Position numbers and translations under genes: made by a program. From Desulfurococcales archaeon (GTDB taxonomy: Archaea; Thermoproteota; Thermoprotei_A; Sulfolobales; NBVN01), in the NCBI GenBank assembly GCA_015521295.1, contig WAOL01000024.1, positions 1-33,244 of the forward strand: a stretch of 33,244 nt of DNA, in the 5' to 3' direction. The notes beneath the pieces are model-generated. The model made no database searches. It saw only the letters and a list, made by a program, of their open reading frames with translations, and was not told the DNA's origin. Positions within the stretch are counted from its first letter, which is position 1, and each line of letters starts with the position of its first letter. This document shows positions 8,017-16,508 of the stretch, piece after piece.

Positions 8017-8881
8017 GTGTAAGTACCTAGGCAGAGAAGCACCTTGTGACGTGGAAGTGAATGATAAGGGAATCACTCTAAGAAACCTTGAAGGACAGGT
8101 AATGGTTACACTGAAGCTTGACGACATCCTCTCTATCGAGCAGAAAGGTAACGAATTCACAATAATGATGAAGAACGGTGATCGAATGTCCATAATGCTA
8201 ACTAGGGAGCTGTTGAGGAGAATCATGTATGTGACTACGTTACTGGAGTTAAGGAGTTCTTCAAAGGAGGTGCTGTTATCGCTGAAAGAGTGTCTGCTGA
8301 CGTTATCGAAAGCAATATCCTTACTTGAGGAAATTATGGCAAAACTCCGTCGAGGCAACATACCTGACTGGCGCAGGATCAACGAAATTAGTGCTGAACT
8401 TAAGGAGGTAGTTTTGAATGAATTATTGAAGAAAAACCCTGGAGTGAGGGTAGGCGAGATAATCGACGTTCTTGAGGAACTCTCTAGAAATACTAGAGCA
8501 AAGTACGTCAATGGTATCAGGATGACTGCTAGGAAACTTGTTGGGATGATGTCTAACGAATGCATAGTGAAGCTCTCTCATGCTCTAGCCTCAGTTAACT
8601 TCGCTGTTGCAGTTGACGTTGTATTGTATATTCATTCTCATTGCTTTGCCAAGAAATTTGACATGCGTTTAGAGGCAGATACCTCCAGAGCTAGGATCAT
8701 GGATACCCTCTCTGAACTTCTCAACAACGTGTTCTGGCTTGGCGGAGACGAACCGGAAAAAGTTATGACTGCTGTCCTCAAGTCGCTTAGTGACGCTAAC
8801 GCGAATAAGAGCGTTGAGGTATTTGTGAACGAACTGATTAAGGGTATCTGTAGCCACTATTCTGTGGCCTGTCCAGAATGA
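8003..8881 (+). CDS. Uncharacterised 293-aa protein with beta-rich N-terminus and helical C-terminus (orphan operon gene C)
   Basis: ATG 8003 preceded by strong SD GGGGAGGTG (7988-7996). Overlaps the end of gene B, indicating translational coupling. Confidence 0.87.
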   Translation: MPRSRCKYLGREAPCDVEVNDKGITLRNLEGQVMVTLKLDDILSIEQKGNEFTIMMKNGDRMSIMLTRELLRRIMYVTTLLELRSSSKEVLLSLKECLLTLSKAISLLEEIMAKLRRGNIPDWRRINEISAELKEVVLNELLKKNPGVRVGEIIDVLEELSRNTRAKYVNGIRMTARKLVGMMSNECIVKLSHALASVNFAVAVDVVLYIHSHCFAKKFDMRLEADTSRARIMDTLSELLNNVFWLGGDEPEKVMTAVLKSLSDANANKSVEVFVNELIKGICSHYSVACPE

Positions 8882-8884
8882 GTC

Positions 8885-9850
8885 TTAGTGTTGAAGGATG
8901 ACCGCCTCTATCTCCTTCAATATTGTATCTATGTTTCTTAAGGCGACATCACTGAAGGGATAGTTAAACATCTGTGTCCTCGGGGATTCATTGTAGAAGG
9001 GCCTATTGCAACCTGGACAACCACGCACCATGACGCACCTTACGATCTCATCCACTCTCTCTAGATCTAAGTATTCAGGCCTTATGTAGGGTAAACCGTT
9101 CTTAAAGATCGTGAAGGATCTCCAATCTTCACCTTTCATAATGAGGTGCGTCGCTAGTTGCGCGAACCTGTAGTACCTTATGCTTGGGGGGCTATGGGTA
9201 CCGTACATTGGTGTGCCTCTTACGGGCGTGAAGGCAAAGAGGGATACCTCTGATCCGAGATCCCTTGCTTTCTCTATGGTCTCAAGTAATTCCTCCGGTG
9301 TCTCGCCCAGCCCGACTATAATGTGTGTAATCACATGACCCTCCCCAAACACTGTGATACCATCCTTTATGAATTCCCAGTAACGGTTCCAGGGGTAAGG
9401 CTTACTGACGGCACGCGCTATCCTCGGGGAAGCAGCATCTAGTCCCACGCCTAGATAGTCGGTACCTAAATCCCGTAGCTCCTCAAGGTATCTTAAAGGG
9501 ACAGGAGTTATCGATACCGATACGTTAAGGCCATATTCATGGAGGGTCTTAACAACCTCTTTGGTTTCCCTCATGAAGTTCTCCTTGATTACGGTCTGCA
9601 CGCAGACCCGCTTTATCCCTGCTTTAGCGAGGGACGCGACTAGGGTCTCTAAGTCCCTTTCAGGCCATGTAATGCGTGAGAGAAGCTCCTTAGATGAGCT
9701 AGCATCCCTAGATTGAGGGCAGAAGGCGCACGTGCCGTTACACCCATGGTTACTGTCCAGCATGACGTAACCTATAGTTGGTAGCGCATCAACCTTAGCG
9801 TTTTCAAGTCCAGCAACCACTAGCGTTCCGAGGGACGCTCTAATCCTCAC
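8885..9850 (-). CDS. lipS2: Radical SAM protein, probable archaeal lipoyl synthase subunit LipS2 (biotin synthase-like)
   Basis: CNGTCAFCPQ (CxxxCxxC) radical SAM motif, C-terminal RGCPGCNRPFYNESPRTQMFNYP, adjacent and divergent to lplA/lplB with a LipS1-like gene nearby. Confidence 0.75.
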   Translation of the reverse strand: MRIRASLGTLVVAGLENAKVDALPTIGYVMLDSNHGCNGTCAFCPQSRDASSSKELLSRITWPERDLETLVASLAKAGIKRVCVQTVIKENFMRETKEVVKTLHEYGLNVSVSITPVPLRYLEELRDLGTDYLGVGLDAASPRIARAVSKPYPWNRYWEFIKDGITVFGEGHVITHIIVGLGETPEELLETIEKARDLGSEVSLFAFTPVRGTPMYGTHSPPSIRYYRFAQLATHLIMKGEDWRSFTIFKNGLPYIRPEYLDLERVDEIVRCVMVRGCPGCNRPFYNESPRTQMFNYPFSDVALRNIDTILKEIEAVILQH

Positions 9851-9893
9851 TTCCTAGCCCTAGGTAGTTATTTACTAGACATGCAATTAACTT

Positions 9894-10667
9894 GTGCGGG
9901 TGGATGAGGTGCCTCGAGGCACTATGAGGTTAATAATAGATGAGGGAACCCCCTTCTTCAACATGGCTATGGATGAGGCAATGCTCCTGCTACGCGGCAT
10001 TAACGCTGTGGAGGACACGCTAAGGCTATACGTCATGAGACCATCCACAGTAACCATAGGCTACTTTCAGTCCCTAAGCCAGTCCGTCAACCTAGAGTAC
10101 GTTAGGGAGCGCGGCATACCTGTCGTGAGGCGTGTCAGTGGTGGTGGTTCCGTGTATCACGACTCATTGGGTGAGGTGACGTACGCTGTTGTCCTTAGCG
10201 CCGATTCTGTTCCGAGGGATTATATGGAGTCCTTCAGGCTTATTTGTGAGGGTGTCGTGCGTGCAGCTAGGCGTTTGGGTTGCGAGGCAAGTTTCGCCCC
10301 GTTGAATGATGTTGTCGCGCATGGTCGTAAGCTTTCGGGGAGCGCACAGGCCCGTAGGCTCGGGGCTCTTCTTCAGCATGGGACATTCATGTATGCCACA
10401 GACGTCGACACATTAGCTAATTCCCTACGCGTTCCGGGGGTTAAGTATGGAGGCGCGTCAGCTATAAGGAAGCGAGTAATAACGATTTCTGAATGTGTTG
10501 GCAGGTGCGTCAGTAAGGAAGAGGCTATCGAAGCCCTAATCGAGGGATTCTCGGAGGCGCTTAACGTTGAGTTCGTGCGAGGTAAGTACTCTCCTGCCGA
10601 GTTAGAGCTTGCGAAGAGTTTAGAGTGGAAGTATAGGTCGCGGGAGTGGACAGCTCTTAGGCCGTGA
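9894..10667 (+). CDS. lplA: Lipoate-protein ligase A, catalytic (N-terminal) domain type; start GTG 9894 or ATG 9924
   Basis: RPSTVTIGYFQS, VVRRVSGGGSVYHDSLGEVTYAVV, KLSGSAQARR...LQHGTFMY motifs. Confidence 0.93.
   Translation: MRVDEVPRGTMRLIIDEGTPFFNMAMDEAMLLLRGINAVEDTLRLYVMRPSTVTIGYFQSLSQSVNLEYVRERGIPVVRRVSGGGSVYHDSLGEVTYAVVLSADSVPRDYMESFRLICEGVVRAARRLGCEASFAPLNDVVAHGRKLSGSAQARRLGALLQHGTFMYATDVDTLANSLRVPGVKYGGASAIRKRVITISECVGRCVSKEEAIEALIEGFSEALNVEFVRGKYSPAELELAKSLEWKYRSREWTALRP
9909..9922. repeat. Perfect 14-bp palindrome GTGCCTCGAGGCAC at the lplA start region
   Basis: Read directly; self-reverse-complementary. It ends 2 nt before ATG 9924. Confidence 0.6.
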
Positions 10668-10668
10668 G

Positions 10669-10995
10669 GTGAGTGCTGTGGGGGTTATTGAGGCGTCAGC
10701 TAAGAGGAAGGGCGAGAAAGTCATAATGATTAGATTAGTGCTTAATGAGAAATGCGTTATCGAGTCTGCTGAGGCGCTCGGCGACTTCTTTGCTGCGAAT
10801 CCTGAGGCTTTAGAGGAAATGCTACGTAGCTTAGCAGGCGCTAGGGCAGCGAGTGTTGAGTGGAGAGAGTTCCTTAAGGATATGGCGAGGGCTTCGGGAC
10901 TGTACGGTGTTTCGAGGGAAACTTTAGATAGCTTAGCCGTAAAGCTTGCTGAGGAGGTAAGCAGGGTTTGCGGGGAAGGGGCTGCGGTAGAGTAG
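10669..10995 (+). CDS. lplB: Lipoate-protein ligase accessory subunit (LplB-like, separate C-terminal domain)
   Basis: GEKVIMIRLVLNEKCVIESAEALGDFFAANPEALEEMLRSLAG resembles the LplB GDFF..PE..EE...L.G pattern; immediately follows lplA. Confidence 0.75.
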   Translation: MSAVGVIEASAKRKGEKVIMIRLVLNEKCVIESAEALGDFFAANPEALEEMLRSLAGARAASVEWREFLKDMARASGLYGVSRETLDSLAVKLAEEVSRVCGEGAAVE

Positions 10996-11657
10996 GTGTC
11001 TTGGCCTTCGACATGGATGGCGTACTCATTGTAGAGAAATCCTCTTGGAGCGTGCTTCACGAGTACTTCGGTTCGAAAGCGGTGGTGGATGAAGCTGGTG
11101 ACGCACGTCGATTTGAGCGCGGGGAGATAACGTACTCAGAGTGGATGAGGCGCGACACGGAAGCCATGGTTCGCGTTGCTGGACGGTGCATCACTAGGGA
11201 TGAAATCCTCAATGCCCTCCTAGGTAGGGTCACAATAAGGAACTCAGCGAGGAGGGTTGCGGAACTAGCTAGGAGTTACGGGATCGTGACTGCTGTGGTT
11301 AGCGGGGGCGTGCACGTGCTCGCGGAGTATGTTGCGAGGGAGTTAGGTATTGATATGGCGTTCGCGAATAGGTTGACGTTTGATAGGAACGGTTGCCTAG
11401 TGCCGGGCGGAGAGGAGGTAGTTAATCCCCTCCGCAAGGGAGACGTGTTAAGAAGGATATCTAAGGTTACGGGTGTCCCGCTCAGTGAATTCATGTACGT
11501 TGGGGACAGCGTATGGGACGTGAGCGCCTTCCGCTATGTTGGTTACCCAGTGTTCCTTAAGGGAAGTGATGATCCGCCAGACCTTGACGGGCTAATAGTG
11601 ATCAATGATCTCTCGGAGTTAAGCACGTTGCTTAAGGAGCTCTGTGGGAAGAGGTAA
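10968..11657 (+). CDS. HAD-superfamily phosphatase (SerB/phosphoserine phosphatase-like)
   Basis: FDMDGVL motif I, VVSGGV motif II, YVGDSVWDVSAF motif IV. TTG 10968 preceded by GAGGAGGT SD inside the lplB 3' end. Confidence 0.85.
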   Translation: MRGRGCGRVGVLAFDMDGVLIVEKSSWSVLHEYFGSKAVVDEAGDARRFERGEITYSEWMRRDTEAMVRVAGRCITRDEILNALLGRVTIRNSARRVAELARSYGIVTAVVSGGVHVLAEYVARELGIDMAFANRLTFDRNGCLVPGGEEVVNPLRKGDVLRRISKVTGVPLSEFMYVGDSVWDVSAFRYVGYPVFLKGSDDPPDLDGLIVINDLSELSTLLKELCGKR

Positions 11658-11658
11658 T

Positions 11659-12489
11659 TTAAGCAAACAGGTGTTCGTACTTAGGTTTTAGTGAGCAGCA
11701 GGCTTTAATCACCTGCAAATCGTACTCCCTGACTAGTGCTGGCTTAGGTACGGCTATTCGATCCACTAAACACTCACGTAACCATACCTCGTCTAGGGCT
11801 TTGAACCTCGGTGACCGCATACACCCTAACGCGACTTCCCTGAAACTCATACGTGCTAGCCTCAATGCGTCCTTAACTCTTCCCTCATCATTGTTCGTTC
11901 TCCTAATCTCAACCAACGCCACGAACACGTAAGGGTCTAGCTCCGCTATCGCCTTAATCATCCTTTGTTCTTCCTCAGGCGTTGCATATGTTGAGTCCAG
12001 TATGAGGTGTGGAGCTATGAAGTCCTTACCGTAGGTATCGCGGATATACGCAGCAAACTCAAGGTAGTCGTTGACGCTATGGTGTCCTAACCCCTTAACA
12101 TGTTTCAGGTAGTCATTACTGGGAGGCACCTCAAAATCAATAACGTCTACGCCAGCAGACCAAACGCTATGGAGTAGGTCGCGAGGAGCTAGGCCTAGGT
12201 GCGTGGAGAAAACTGCTTCGTGATCTCTTAAGAAGTTCTTGACAACCTTAAGGTGTTCGTTCCTTATCAGGAGGTACCCGTCCTTGCTGTACCCGCCGCT
12301 TAGGAGGTATCCCCTGACGCCTTGCCTGTACAGCTCGCTGAGCACTAGCCTCAACTTTTCTGGGTCGCTGACGTCTATCATTCCCTTTAGGTACGCGGCA
12401 TTACATCCTTTGCATGAGAGGTAGCATACAGTACCTGACACGCTTAAGGGGACGTACTTACTACCTGGGTAGTATGCTTTAGCAGTCAC
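11659..12489 (-). CDS. lipS1: Radical SAM protein, probable archaeal lipoyl synthase subunit LipS1
   Basis: SGTVCYLSCKGCNAAYLKGM radical SAM cluster, extra C-terminal Cys residues, proximity to lipS2/lplA/lplB. Confidence 0.7.
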   Translation of the reverse strand: MTAKAYYPGSKYVPLSVSGTVCYLSCKGCNAAYLKGMIDVSDPEKLRLVLSELYRQGVRGYLLSGGYSKDGYLLIRNEHLKVVKNFLRDHEAVFSTHLGLAPRDLLHSVWSAGVDVIDFEVPPSNDYLKHVKGLGHHSVNDYLEFAAYIRDTYGKDFIAPHLILDSTYATPEEEQRMIKAIAELDPYVFVALVEIRRTNNDEGRVKDALRLARMSFREVALGCMRSPRFKALDEVWLRECLVDRIAVPKPALVREYDLQVIKACCSLKPKYEHLFA

Positions 12490-12493
12490 TGCG

Positions 12494-13123
12494 CTAGCCT
12501 TGCACCACCTTATTTTCCTCAGCCCACTTAATCCCCGCCTTATACGCCGCCACCGAGGTCTCTCCTCTTCTCCCAGGCAGGAGCGTTAGTATAGCATTAA
12601 TCACTGCGTCATCGCTGAGGATTCCGAATATCCTGTTGAACACGCCGAGCATAACCATATTCACCGCTCTCGGGTTGCCGACATCGTAGGCTATCTTCCT
12701 GGCAGGCACTATCACTGCTTCGGGGTCAACGCTGGTTAAAGCACCCACTAATTCATCCTTGCTCGGCATTCTTGCCGTGCCTACGCTTGCTGTGATGGGT
12801 GGCTTCACAGTGTCGGCTGCTAGGATCTTGCCACCTTCACTCAAATAGCGTAAGTTACGGACACTCTCAGTGAGTTCAAGACCCACCATGACGTGCGCCA
12901 TCCCCTCAGAGAACGTGGGGGACATGACGGCGTTCTGTGGACCCATGCGCACGAAGCTAGTGACGGAACCAAATCTTTGGGACATCCCTAAGGTCTCCCC
13001 GGTCCTCACGGAGAAGCCTTCACTGACCGCGGCTATAGCTATCGTCCTAGATAGCGTTAGTCCGCCTTGCCCCCCAACTGAAGCTATGAGGATATTGAAT
13101 ACTTCCTTAATTCCCCTGCTCAT
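12494..13123 (-). CDS. iorB: Indolepyruvate:ferredoxin oxidoreductase beta subunit
   Basis: NILIASVGGQGGLTLSRTIAIAAVSEGF...ETLGMSQRFGSVTSFVRMG. Start trimmed to MSRGIKEV at 13123. Confidence 0.93.
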   Translation of the reverse strand: MSRGIKEVFNILIASVGGQGGLTLSRTIAIAAVSEGFSVRTGETLGMSQRFGSVTSFVRMGPQNAVMSPTFSEGMAHVMVGLELTESVRNLRYLSEGGKILAADTVKPPITASVGTARMPSKDELVGALTSVDPEAVIVPARKIAYDVGNPRAVNMVMLGVFNRIFGILSDDAVINAILTLLPGRRGETSVAAYKAGIKWAEENKVVQG

Positions 13124-15024
13124 TCGTGCCTCACCTCCTTTATCGCGTCTCGCGGGCAGAAGTAAGCGCAGAGCCCGCAACCCGTGCAGTCCTCCTCAAT
13201 GATGGCTGCCTTACCGCTCTCATCAACGTACATTGCAGGGCACCCGGTCCCCCTAATGCATGCCATGCACCCTATGCATGCCTCGGGATCAACCCTATAG
13301 ACTGCCTTAACACCCTCTGCCCTAACCTTCATTAAGGCGCATGGTGCGCGCGCTATTATGACGTTCACGCCCGGTTTCCTCAGGTACTGGGCTACTACGT
13401 TAGCCATGTCGTCAACGTCGAATGGGTCGATTATCGCTAAGTTATCCACGCCTAACGCCTTGACAACGTCCTCCAGTAGGACAGGCTTAGCTTTCCTGCC
13501 TGTCTCGGTCACACTCCATGATGGCGTTGATTGATGTCCCGTCATCGCAACCACGGTGTTATCGAGTATTATGACGAGCATGTTAATCCTCTTATGCACA
13601 GCCTCCAGTAAGGCAGGTATTCCTGAGTGGAAGAACGTTGAGTCGCCTATCGTGGCGATCACTGGTTTGTCATTCCCGCCTAACTTCATGCCGGCCGCCA
13701 TGCTTATGCTTGCACCCATGCTATGCTCGGTCCATATGGCGTTTAACGGTGGCTCAACGCTTAAAGCGTAACATCCTATGTCTCCGAATATTGGTACCTC
13801 GTCCCTCCTGAAGCCCGCCTTACTCATGCCTTTAAGTATGGCGATATAGGACGCGCGGTGAGGGCACCCAGGACACAGCGGTGGAGGTCTTGGAGGTAGT
13901 GCTGGGGTTTCACGGCTGACCTGCAGGGTCTTAGGGAGTGGGACACCGATCACGCGCGTTAACGCTTTAGCTACCATGAGTACGTTTAATTCTCCCTCCA
14001 TAGGCAGTAGTGAGTCGTGCTTACCGTGAATATCAATGTTAATACCTTCATCATAGAGCAGCGTCTTCACGGCTTCCTCCAGGTATGGGTCGAGTTCCTC
14101 AACCACCACTGCTTTCCTGCATCCGCGTAAACCTTTCTTTAAGAATTCCCTAGGTGGTGGATAGAGTTGCCCTACCTTGAGGACGCGCACGCCCTCCTTC
14201 ACGCCCAGGAGGTTTAGGGCTTCGGTAACGTAGTTGTACGTGACTCCCTCCGTGACCACGCAGACGTCTCCGTCACCATGTACCTCGTTAATGCTTATCC
14301 CCAGCTCGTTAAGGATGCCTTCAACCTTCTCTAACTGCTTGTTTAGCCACTTGTGGCGCTCCAAGTTCCATCTCATGCCAGCCCGCACGAATCGCGGTGG
14401 GTCCCTCTTGAATCCCTTGAACTTCCTAGGCGGCTCTGTGGCGCCTAACACTACATCGCCCACTGTGTGGTTAACTCGCGTCGTTGTCCTGAGAATTACT
14501 GGTAGCTGGAGCTTCTCGCTCAGCATCACCGCTACCTTAACGTAGTCTTTAGCTTCCTGCGGGTTTGAGGGCGTTATCGTTGGTAGTTTAGCGAGTTTTG
14601 AGAACCATCGGTCGTCCTGCTCTGTTTGCGTTGTTATGGGGCCCGGATCATCCGCGGCAAGCATTACTAAGGCTCCATCAACACCGCAGTATGCCGCGGA
14701 GAGTATTGGGTCGGAGGCTATGTTAACGCCCGGTGCCTTCATGGTGACTAAGGACCTTGCACCACCTATCGAGGCACCTAGTGCCAATTCAAACGCTACC
14801 TTCTCGTTGACCGCCCACTCAACATACATGTCTAAGTCCTTACCAAATCTCTGGAGCGTCATGATGACTTCGCTAGACGGGGTGCCTGGATACCCCGTAA
14901 CTACGTAAATACCTGACTCAACCGCTCCGCGGGCTATGGCTTCATTACCCATAAGCGCTAACCTAGCGCCTGCGGGGGCTTTCAAGGGGTTAATTCTTTC
15001 AGGCAAGCCCCTCACCCCAGCCAC
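13120..15024 (-). CDS. iorA: Indolepyruvate:ferredoxin oxidoreductase alpha subunit
   Basis: LMGNEAIARGAVESGIYVVTGYPGTPSSEV, LCPGCPHRASY, TPP-binding GDSTFFHSG, C-terminal ferredoxin motifs CIGCMACIRGTGCP and CTGCGLCAYFCP. Confidence 0.97.
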   Translation of the reverse strand: MAGVRGLPERINPLKAPAGARLALMGNEAIARGAVESGIYVVTGYPGTPSSEVIMTLQRFGKDLDMYVEWAVNEKVAFELALGASIGGARSLVTMKAPGVNIASDPILSAAYCGVDGALVMLAADDPGPITTQTEQDDRWFSKLAKLPTITPSNPQEAKDYVKVAVMLSEKLQLPVILRTTTRVNHTVGDVVLGATEPPRKFKGFKRDPPRFVRAGMRWNLERHKWLNKQLEKVEGILNELGISINEVHGDGDVCVVTEGVTYNYVTEALNLLGVKEGVRVLKVGQLYPPPREFLKKGLRGCRKAVVVEELDPYLEEAVKTLLYDEGINIDIHGKHDSLLPMEGELNVLMVAKALTRVIGVPLPKTLQVSRETPALPPRPPPLCPGCPHRASYIAILKGMSKAGFRRDEVPIFGDIGCYALSVEPPLNAIWTEHSMGASISMAAGMKLGGNDKPVIATIGDSTFFHSGIPALLEAVHKRINMLVIILDNTVVAMTGHQSTPSWSVTETGRKAKPVLLEDVVKALGVDNLAIIDPFDVDDMANVVAQYLRKPGVNVIIARAPCALMKVRAEGVKAVYRVDPEACIGCMACIRGTGCPAMYVDESGKAAIIEEDCTGCGLCAYFCPRDAIKEVRHE

Positions 15025-15037
15025 TAAAGGATATTCA

Positions 15038-16426
15038 TCAGCTACTATTATGGGTGACCCTTAATCTGAGGTGTTTACCTCTATTCACTAAGGCCGATAC
15101 GGCCTTAGCAGCATTCCTGGCTGAGGTAACTGCGGGAAGTAACCTCGAAACCTTCATGGTGGCCTCACGGCTTCCCTCGCCATCGAAGTACGCTATGACA
15201 GGGAGGGAGAACTCATCGACATGCTCCCTTAATGCCTTAGCCATCTCTTCCGGTCCTTCAGCCGCTGTAGGTACGTACACGAACAACGCAACGTCGAAGT
15301 ATCTACTTAGGTCGTTTAGCGTCAATGCCTTAGCTACCTGCTCCGCGTTCGCGTCACCGCCGAAGTCAACGGGGTTTCTACCGGTGAATGACTTCCCAGC
15401 CTGCCGGGTTAAGCCCTCAGCGAGCTTTGAAGGTATTGGCAGTAAGTCTAAGCCGTGCTCTTCAATATGGGATGCTGTCACCACGCCTAACCCGCCGGAA
15501 TTAGTTACTACTAGTACTCTCGACCCATTAAGATGCCCCACACGCCTTAGCGCCTCCTCAACTTCAACCAAGTCTGATACATCATCGGCTAGGTACGCGC
15601 CTATCTTACGCACCGCTTCCTTGAATATCACGTAATTACCTGCTAGCCCACCGGTATGGGATCTTACGGCTTCACTGCTTCTCTCGCCCCTACCTCCCTT
15701 AAGGATGCATAGGGGTTTAACGGCCGCTAACTTCGAGCCTTTCTCCAGGAACGCCCTACCGTCACGTACCCACTCCACGTAAGCTATTAGTGAATCAGTT
15801 GCGTCATCCTCAAGCGCATACTCAAACACGTCACTTATTTCAACGTCAGCCATGTTTCCGAGGCTCATGAAGAAGGAAATACCTGATGAGAGTTCCTTAA
15901 GGCGGGAAATCACCACCCCGCCCATGGCTCCACTCTGCATTGCTAAGCCTACGCGCCCAGGGGTAGGTGGGGCCTCAATGCTCGCATGAAGTTTAACAGC
16001 CGAGATTGTGATACCGGCCGAGTTAGGCCCGAGAACCCTCATTTGCTGTGCTGAGCTCATTGTCTCTCTTAACCTTCTTTCAGCTTCCTCGTTACCGGCT
16101 TCCTTGAACCCCGACGTTATGATTACTGTGAGACCCACACCGACTTCTGAAGCTTCCGCCACTACCGCAGGAACGACCTTGGTCGGGACAGCGACTACTG
16201 CGATATCTGGAACCTCAGGCAGATCCCTAAGTGAGGGGTACGTCCTTAAGCCAAGTATGTCTTTGTACTTAGGATTCACCAGGTACACTCTTCCCTCAAA
16301 CCCATAGGAAAGTATGTTTTGGAGGATCGTGTTGCCGACTTTACCGGGCTTGGGGGAAGCCCCGACAACGGCGACTGAATCAATGTTTCTTAAGATATCT
16401 GAGAGCTTACGCTTCGTGACATCCAC
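15038..16426 (-). CDS. acdA: ADP-forming acyl-CoA synthetase alpha subunit (NDP-forming)
   Basis: CoA-binding domain VAVVGASPKPGKVGNTILQNIL..., VLGPNSAGI, phospho-His region RSHTGGLAGNY; upstream of iorAB on the same strand. Confidence 0.9.
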   Translation of the reverse strand: MDVTKRKLSDILRNIDSVAVVGASPKPGKVGNTILQNILSYGFEGRVYLVNPKYKDILGLRTYPSLRDLPEVPDIAVVAVPTKVVPAVVAEASEVGVGLTVIITSGFKEAGNEEAERRLRETMSSAQQMRVLGPNSAGITISAVKLHASIEAPPTPGRVGLAMQSGAMGGVVISRLKELSSGISFFMSLGNMADVEISDVFEYALEDDATDSLIAYVEWVRDGRAFLEKGSKLAAVKPLCILKGGRGERSSEAVRSHTGGLAGNYVIFKEAVRKIGAYLADDVSDLVEVEEALRRVGHLNGSRVLVVTNSGGLGVVTASHIEEHGLDLLPIPSKLAEGLTRQAGKSFTGRNPVDFGGDANAEQVAKALTLNDLSRYFDVALFVYVPTAAEGPEEMAKALREHVDEFSLPVIAYFDGEGSREATMKVSRLLPAVTSARNAAKAVSALVNRGKHLRLRVTHNSS

Positions 16427-16448
16427 CCTGAATTTTTCATTCGTCGGG

Positions 16449-16456
16449 AAATTAAG
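16449..16456 (-). promoter_or_regulatory. Putative TATA box for acdA-iorA-iorB-lipS1
   Basis: Minus-strand CTTAATTT, centred about 26 nt upstream of GTG 16426. Confidence 0.3.
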
Positions 16457-16481
16457 TCGTTATCCTTCATGTAGGAAGAGG

Positions 16482-16489
16482 TTTATAAC
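16482..16489 (+). promoter_or_regulatory. Putative TATA box for the phosphoribosyltransferase gene
   Basis: TTTATAAC about 24 nt upstream of GTG 16509. Confidence 0.4.
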
Positions 16490-16508
16490 TCAGATGTAAG
16501 CCTAGAAT

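Noticed and set aside
7915-8565. 216-aa antisense ORF opposite genes B/C
   Set aside because: Low-complexity Ser/Leu-rich translation typical of shadow ORFs; the opposite strand has well-supported coding with SD sites.
15054-15635. 193-aa plus-strand ORF inside acdA
   Set aside because: Shadow of the well-supported acdA reading frame; no family motif or RBS.
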